From Bacteroidales bacterium (GTDB lineage: Bacteria > Bacteroidota > Bacteroidia > Bacteroidales > Tenuifilaceae), in the NCBI GenBank assembly GCA_013141385.1, contig JABFRB010000026.1, positions 41,944 through 105,943 of the forward strand: a stretch of 64,000 nucleotides of DNA, in the 5' to 3' direction. The notes under the pieces are model-generated. The model did no database searches. It was not told the DNA's origin and saw only the letters and a list, made by a program, of their open reading frames with translations. Every line of letters begins with the position of its first letter. Within the stretch, counting starts at the first letter, position 1. The translations under genes and the position numbers were made by a program. Below are positions 59,791 through 64,000 of the stretch, one piece after another.

Positions 59791-62700
59791 ATGAAACCCA
59801 TCCAACATAATCTAAGGACATTTGGTTTAGGTTTGATTGTTTTAGTCAGTTTACTTACTGAACATTCCGCTTTGGCGCAAGTAACCAAAACCGAACTCGC
59901 CGGCAATTCGATTAGTGTTTATCCATATTTTGAATATGTCAAGGCAATCAATGTCAATCGCAATGTCGAAATTGCTATTGATCCAACACGTTTTCCTACT
60001 ATTGGAGGTCTAGTGTGTGATATTTATATCGTTGCCTCGAAAAAGACAAACGGGTGGAACGCTAACAATACCCTCACAGATGTAACACTGGGCGGCAAGA
60101 TGACAGTAACTTTTAGTAACACTAATATTCAAAGTAATACGTTCGTAGTTGCCAATGCGGGCGAACTGAGTGCCAATGCAGGGCTCGGCCTCGGGGTCGG
60201 CTATGATGTTGTTCTAGATTTTAATCAAAATGGCCTGCTTGACGGGAACGACTTTATTGACGGACGCAATAATGAGGCCGGCTTTTACATGGTTCACAAT
60301 ACCACCGCCCCCGGCCCAGAGGCGGTCACAGAACTTACCTACAATATCAATGCAGCCGTTGCGACTAGTTTCGGAATTCCTGGCGGATTTGAGGGGCAAA
60401 ATCTATTCTTCCCTACCAATGTCGCTGGCGTTATAGCCGCAACCGGTAAAAACCTGCCCTTAATCATTGTATCCCACGGCAACGGACACTGGTATGAAAA
60501 TTATAATCATATCGGGAACCACCTTGCCTCTTACGGTTATGTGGTCATGAGCCACCGCAATAATACGGGCCCAGGAGTCGTCACTGCTTCGACAACCACA
60601 CTTGGTCATACTGATGCGCTAATCGATCAGATTAATGCTGGCGCCATTCCAGGCGCAGGTGCGTTGACTGGAAATATTGATGTCGACAGAATCGTTTGGA
60701 TCGGGCATAGCCGTGGAGCGGAAGGGGTGGCGATCGCCTATGACCGAATGTTTGATGGCACATACACTCCAACTTATTTCAACATGGTTGACATCAAATT
60801 AATCAGCAGCATGTTGCCAACCGATTTTCAGGGTACTAACACGGCTAATCCACATAACGCAAATTTCCATCTCTGGACAGCATCTGGCGACTCTGATGTC
60901 GACGGATCAGCGGGTTGTGATTTGTGCCAGACTTTTCACCTCCATGACCGCGGAACAGGCAATAGACAATCAACCGTTGTACAAGGGACAGGTCACGCTT
61001 GGTTTCATAACGGCGGAGGTTCTAGTTGGTTTACCGGCCCATGCCCCATCGGTGAGGCCAATACACACCTGGTGCAGCTTGGCCATTTCCTGCCTTTGGT
61101 AAAGCGTTATGTAGATGATAATATTCCGTCAATAGATTTTTTGACCCGGCAATATGAGAGCTTCCGCCCAATTGGTGTTCCAACTGGAGACCCCTGCATT
61201 GTTGTAACCCATGAATACCTTGACGCTTCACCTAATACTCCATCCAATCCGCAAAAAACGATTATTATCGATGATTATCAATCCCAGTTTGCTACAGGGA
61301 TCAGCAGTATTGGATCACCGGTATCCTTTGACGTATCCAACGTGACTGAAGACCGATTGGATGACAATAATTCAGATTTTGCCTGGACTTCCACCGATCC
61401 ATTTAATGGTGCAACACAGGCAAGTGCGACTGACTTGAGTCGCGGTGTCGTTTTTGACTGGACTGGGAATAATCGGTTTTACGAATGGGAGATTCCAGTC
61501 GGAGAGCGCAATTTCACGGATAATCTGTTTTTGTCTTTTCGTGGTGCCCAAGGCACCCAGCATCCGAATACATTGGCGGTTCTGAGCGACCTAACATTTA
61601 AGGTAACTCTTAGAGACGGGCAGGGCGTTCCAGTTTCGAGTTCTATCAGCATAGGCGCATTTGGCGGAGGGCTTGAACAACCGTATCAACGCTCTGGCGG
61701 TTGGCATAATGAGATGGAAACCATCCGTATTAGGTTAACCGACTTCCTAAATAATGGATCGGGCCTGGACTTGACTGATATCGTTGCGATTCGTCTAGAC
61801 GTAGGGCCCGCAAACGGATCGTCGGAGGGTCGTATTGTGATTGACGATGTGATGCTCAGCAATGACCGCGCTGTCTATGATATGAGCGACAATGGCGACC
61901 CGCATATCAAGACCGTTAACGGTATCAATTATGATTTCCATGGTGCTGGTGAATATACGCTGCTTAGGGACGGTATGGATTACGAAATCCAAGTACGCCA
62001 AACCCCAGTTACTACAGCCAATCCTCTTGCCAATGGTTATACAGGCCTGAGCAGTTGTGTGGCCGTAAATACGGCCTTGGCAGCCCGTGTGGGGAATCAC
62101 CGCATCAGTTACCAGCCTGATGGGCCGGTGCAGGAACAGGAAACCCGTATGCGGTTGCGTGTTGATGGTATCATACAGGACATTGAGGCTCTGGGCACTG
62201 TTAATCTTGGCGTTGGTGGTCGTGTCTCAAAGACTGCGAGTGGGAATGGGATTGAAGTGGACTTTCCAAATGGATCCGTAATGGTTGTCACTCTAGGCTG
62301 GTGGAGTGCACATAATATAGCCTATCTCAATATCAGCGTGCTTAATACGCCGGCAACTGAGGGAATAGCGGGGTTAATTGAACCCGGTCAGTGGCTGCCA
62401 AGCTTGTCTAACGGCACCTATCTAGGCCCAAAGCCGAGCAATTTATCGGATCGGTATAAGCAGCTCAACAAAACATTTTCAAAATTCTGGCGTGTAAGCA
62501 GCAAATCTAGCCTGTTTGATTACGCTCCCGGCACCTCCACTGCGACCTTTACAATCGAGGGATGGCCTTTTGAGAATGCAACTTCCTGTAAACTTCCCGA
62601 TATGAACATGGTCAAGCCTATTGAACGTAAGGAGGCCGAGCAGATCTGTAGTAGAATCATTGATCCGGATAACCGCAAGAACTGTGTAATGGATGTGGTT

Positions 62701-63096
62701 GTAACAGGAGAAATCGGATTTGCGAAAACTTATCTTCTGGCGCAAAAACTGGAGCTGGCCGGCACCAAAACCGAAATTTATCCGGCACGTAAAGTCACTA
62801 AAGAAGGCGATCCCGCCACCTTTGTTGCTGTCATCAAACGTACCCTCACCGGTCAACGGCTCACCTATGATGAAAAGAAACAGCGCGACGGGATAGGCAG
62901 TGTACAGTTCTACTTTAACGGCGAACCTATAGACAAACCGGTAATTATCAACAACTTTGGAGAAGCGAAGTGGACTAGCCCGAAACTCAAGGCTGGCAAA
63001 TATAGGGTCAGTGCTAAATTCCTGCCGGTCAAAGGCGATGATAGCAATTTAGCCAGTCAAAGCTTAGAACTAGTGTACATAGTTCGAGGACACTAG
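59791..63096 (+). CDS. Large secreted alpha/beta hydrolase with VWD-like domain
   Basis: 1101 residues: signal peptide (about 1-30, ending SALAQ), a beta-rich N-terminal domain to about 195, an alpha/beta hydrolase domain (about 205-465) with LPLIIVSHGNGHW near 225, nucleophile elbow WIGHSRGAEG near 305, an Asp in TASGDSDVDGS near 367 and a His in VQGTGHAWFHNGGG near 398. A jelly-roll-like domain (about 485-690; IIIDDYQSQF...GRIVIDDVMLS) follows, then a VWD-like domain (from DNGDPHIKTVNGINYDFHG near 700 to about 890) and an Ig-like C-terminus. The hydrolase part resembles cutinase/PET-hydrolase-like esterases; its substrate is unknown. G+C content is clearly above the surroundings. Confidence 0.85.
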   Translation: MKPIQHNLRTFGLGLIVLVSLLTEHSALAQVTKTELAGNSISVYPYFEYVKAINVNRNVEIAIDPTRFPTIGGLVCDIYIVASKKTNGWNANNTLTDVTLGGKMTVTFSNTNIQSNTFVVANAGELSANAGLGLGVGYDVVLDFNQNGLLDGNDFIDGRNNEAGFYMVHNTTAPGPEAVTELTYNINAAVATSFGIPGGFEGQNLFFPTNVAGVIAATGKNLPLIIVSHGNGHWYENYNHIGNHLASYGYVVMSHRNNTGPGVVTASTTTLGHTDALIDQINAGAIPGAGALTGNIDVDRIVWIGHSRGAEGVAIAYDRMFDGTYTPTYFNMVDIKLISSMLPTDFQGTNTANPHNANFHLWTASGDSDVDGSAGCDLCQTFHLHDRGTGNRQSTVVQGTGHAWFHNGGGSSWFTGPCPIGEANTHLVQLGHFLPLVKRYVDDNIPSIDFLTRQYESFRPIGVPTGDPCIVVTHEYLDASPNTPSNPQKTIIIDDYQSQFATGISSIGSPVSFDVSNVTEDRLDDNNSDFAWTSTDPFNGATQASATDLSRGVVFDWTGNNRFYEWEIPVGERNFTDNLFLSFRGAQGTQHPNTLAVLSDLTFKVTLRDGQGVPVSSSISIGAFGGGLEQPYQRSGGWHNEMETIRIRLTDFLNNGSGLDLTDIVAIRLDVGPANGSSEGRIVIDDVMLSNDRAVYDMSDNGDPHIKTVNGINYDFHGAGEYTLLRDGMDYEIQVRQTPVTTANPLANGYTGLSSCVAVNTALAARVGNHRISYQPDGPVQEQETRMRLRVDGIIQDIEALGTVNLGVGGRVSKTASGNGIEVDFPNGSVMVVTLGWWSAHNIAYLNISVLNTPATEGIAGLIEPGQWLPSLSNGTYLGPKPSNLSDRYKQLNKTFSKFWRVSSKSSLFDYAPGTSTATFTIEGWPFENATSCKLPDMNMVKPIERKEAEQICSRIIDPDNRKNCVMDVVVTGEIGFAKTYLLAQKLELAGTKTEIYPARKVTKEGDPATFVAVIKRTLTGQRLTYDEKKQRDGIGSVQFYFNGEPIDKPVIINNFGEAKWTSPKLKAGKYRVSAKFLPVKGDDSNLASQSLELVYIVRGH

Positions 63097-63123
63097 GAAT
63101 TTGGAACTTAGGTAAGTGACTAA

Positions 63124-63396
63124 TTTAACGTCAGTTCGATATAAGAAACAATGTATTAACCTATATTTCAATTTTATTTGAATCAATGGAACCGAGCTTG
63201 CTAGTTCGATGAAGTAAAGAATGGAAGATACAAGCAAAAATCCAACCTCTTGATTTGACTTCGTCGAGTTCCGGTTGACTTCGTCGATCCCTGCGGGATT
63301 CGCTCCGGTTCCATTGTTCCATCCATAAATATTGTATTTGTAAATATTTGTTTATTATATTGTTAATGCGACTTCTTATATCGAACTCCCGTTTAA
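63124..63396. mobile_element. MITE-like element, copy B (about 272 bp, inverted relative to copy A)
   Basis: The left end AACGTCAGTTCGATATAAG matches the right end of copy A after reversal, and the right end contains TATCGAACTCCCGTTTAA. The subterminal GTAAATATTTGTTTATTAT is identical to copy A in reverse. The interior has a GACTTCGTCGAGTTCCGGTT duplication. No coding capacity. Confidence 0.7.
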
Positions 63397-63509
63397 CTAA
63401 GCTCCTTCGTTCCGCTTAGCATAACAGGGTGAAATTCCTCTCTTCATTCAAAGCCGAACCCACAAGTTTGATGAAGCAGATAAGATTTTACTTCAAGCTA
63501 AGGTTATAT

Positions 63510-63525
63510 TATCGCAAAATGCGAT
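63510..63525. repeat. Palindrome TATCGCAAAATGCGAT
   Basis: Member of the 17-bp family also found at 37405, 37650, 43090, 43311 (variant) and 63748. Confidence 0.75.
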
Positions 63526-63632
63526 TAGATGGTTTTTGGGTTTAAGCTGGTGTGTTTATATTGATATATTTATTCCTTGCTATCCGATGAAATTTTGAAT
63601 GGCATCTGTTTTAGAATGTATATTCATTACAA

Positions 63633-63665
63633 AACTCTGTCAGGGTTCAAAACCCTGACAGAGTT
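63633..63665. repeat. Perfect 15-bp inverted repeat
   Basis: AACTCTGTCAGGGTT, loop CAA, AACCCTGACAGAGTT. Such hairpins recur in Bacteroidota intergenic DNA. There is no adjacent gene for it to terminate. Confidence 0.85.
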
Positions 63666-63747
63666 AAACAAAGGATCTTCATTAACTAACTTGGCGAAAA
63701 CTTGGCGTTCTTGGCGTGAACCCCGAGATTACCTCCTAGTATTGGAG

Positions 63748-63764
63748 TATCGCAAATTGCGATA
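63748..63764. repeat. Palindrome TATCGCAAATTGCGATA
   Basis: A perfect 17-bp member of the same family. Together with the MITE copy, the hairpin and a TTGGCG-rich stretch (63690-63720) it fills the 834-bp gap after the hydrolase gene; no convincing gene is seen there. Confidence 0.75.
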
Positions 63765-63930
63765 GTTGGGATGCGGTGGCGTTTGGCCTATTTACCGCTG
63801 GGTTTTGTGTGTAGATAGGATTATCAATTGGAACTATAGGGCTAAAACTGACAAGAAAGGATGTCAAAAAAAGTTATTGAGGTGTTTATTTAAATACTAT
63901 TATTAGATTTGCATTCTAACCATAGAACGC

Positions 63931-64000
63931 ATGAAGTTTACAGGGGAAAACATAATAGAATTTTCAGGCAGGTTTAAAGACGACTTTTCGTGCTTGGAGT
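63931..64000 (+). CDS. Start of a probable IS1595-like transposase, cut by window edge
   Basis: Twenty-three codons (MKFTGENIIEFSGRFKDDF and SCLE) are open to the window edge. The phrase resembles the N-terminus of IS1595-family transposases (NIIEF...F...C..YL) as I recall it. A few repeats lie upstream but no terminal inverted repeat could be fixed. The identification is tentative because only 23 residues are visible. Confidence 0.4.
   Translation, partial: MKFTGENIIEFSGRFKDDFSCLE

Overview
The window looks like a chromosomal segment of an anaerobic or facultatively anaerobic Bacteroidota, probably Bacteroidales-like. The clues are the low G+C background, a CcsBA-type cytochrome c assembly protein, a TonB receptor with a CarboxypepD_reg head, an S46 dipeptidyl-peptidase, the Maf/UbiA/KdsC/DUF2520 gene string, a DUF6261-like protein and a simple [FeFe]-hydrogenase trimer. 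No rRNA, tRNA or CRISPR array was recognised.

Layout. 1-1.2 kb: hydrogenase-associated accessory genes (ferredoxin/hydrogenase-like protein cut by the window edge, a small ATPase, a DRTGG protein). 1.3-16.4 kb: cytochrome c assembly, a Crp/Fnr regulator, two tandem multihaem lipoproteins with collagen-like spacers, two near-identical small c-type cytochromes, and a seven-gene operon (monohaem lipoprotein, outer-membrane barrel, heptahaem cytochrome, cytochrome b, Tat-exported four-cluster ferredoxin, NrfD, anchored periplasmic protein). Together these could carry electrons between the quinone pool and the cell surface. 16.7-20.9 kb: a zinc-ribbon protein and HydABC. 21.3-26.4 kb: housekeeping genes including an Asp/Glu-type S46 peptidase (DPP11). 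27.4-33.2 kb: EtfB, EtfA, a split ETF:quinone oxidoreductase and an acyl-CoA dehydrogenase. At least six ATGAT/TTGAT-N4-RTCAW palindromes lie upstream of these respiratory units and of the regulator, so the window holds a candidate FNR-like regulon.

33.8-43.5 kb is an accessory zone: TonB receptor, CHAD protein, a more G+C-rich DUF6261-like gene enclosed by inverted repeats beside an 82-bp tandem repeat, and then two integron-cassette-like units (a SEFIR/TIR protein and an unusual radical SAM protein) bounded by attC-like hairpins.

43.6-56.6 kb is the most interesting metabolic region: a biotin-dependent carboxyltransferase/decarboxylase alpha subunit with its biotin carrier, then DUF2877, FdrA and DUF1116 (homologues of the three E. 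coli oxamate carbamoyltransferase subunits AllH, AllF, AllG), a cyclase-family hydrolase, a three-subunit molybdenum hydroxylase, a CaiB-type CoA-transferase and an amidase. The set can be read as one route: hydroxylate an N-heterocycle, open the ring, phosphorolyse the acyl-urea to carbamoyl phosphate, hydrolyse the amide, make the CoA ester, decarboxylate it. Oxidative pyrimidine breakdown through barbiturate and (methyl)malonate, or a parabanate/oxalurate/oxalate route, would fit. This is an inference from families and order, not proof.

56.7-64 kb: ispE, a small exported protein that lacks an obvious start codon, a probably acquired G+C-richer pair (lipoprotein plus a 1101-residue secreted alpha/beta hydrolase with a VWD-like domain), MITE-like repeats, and the start of a probable transposase at the edge.
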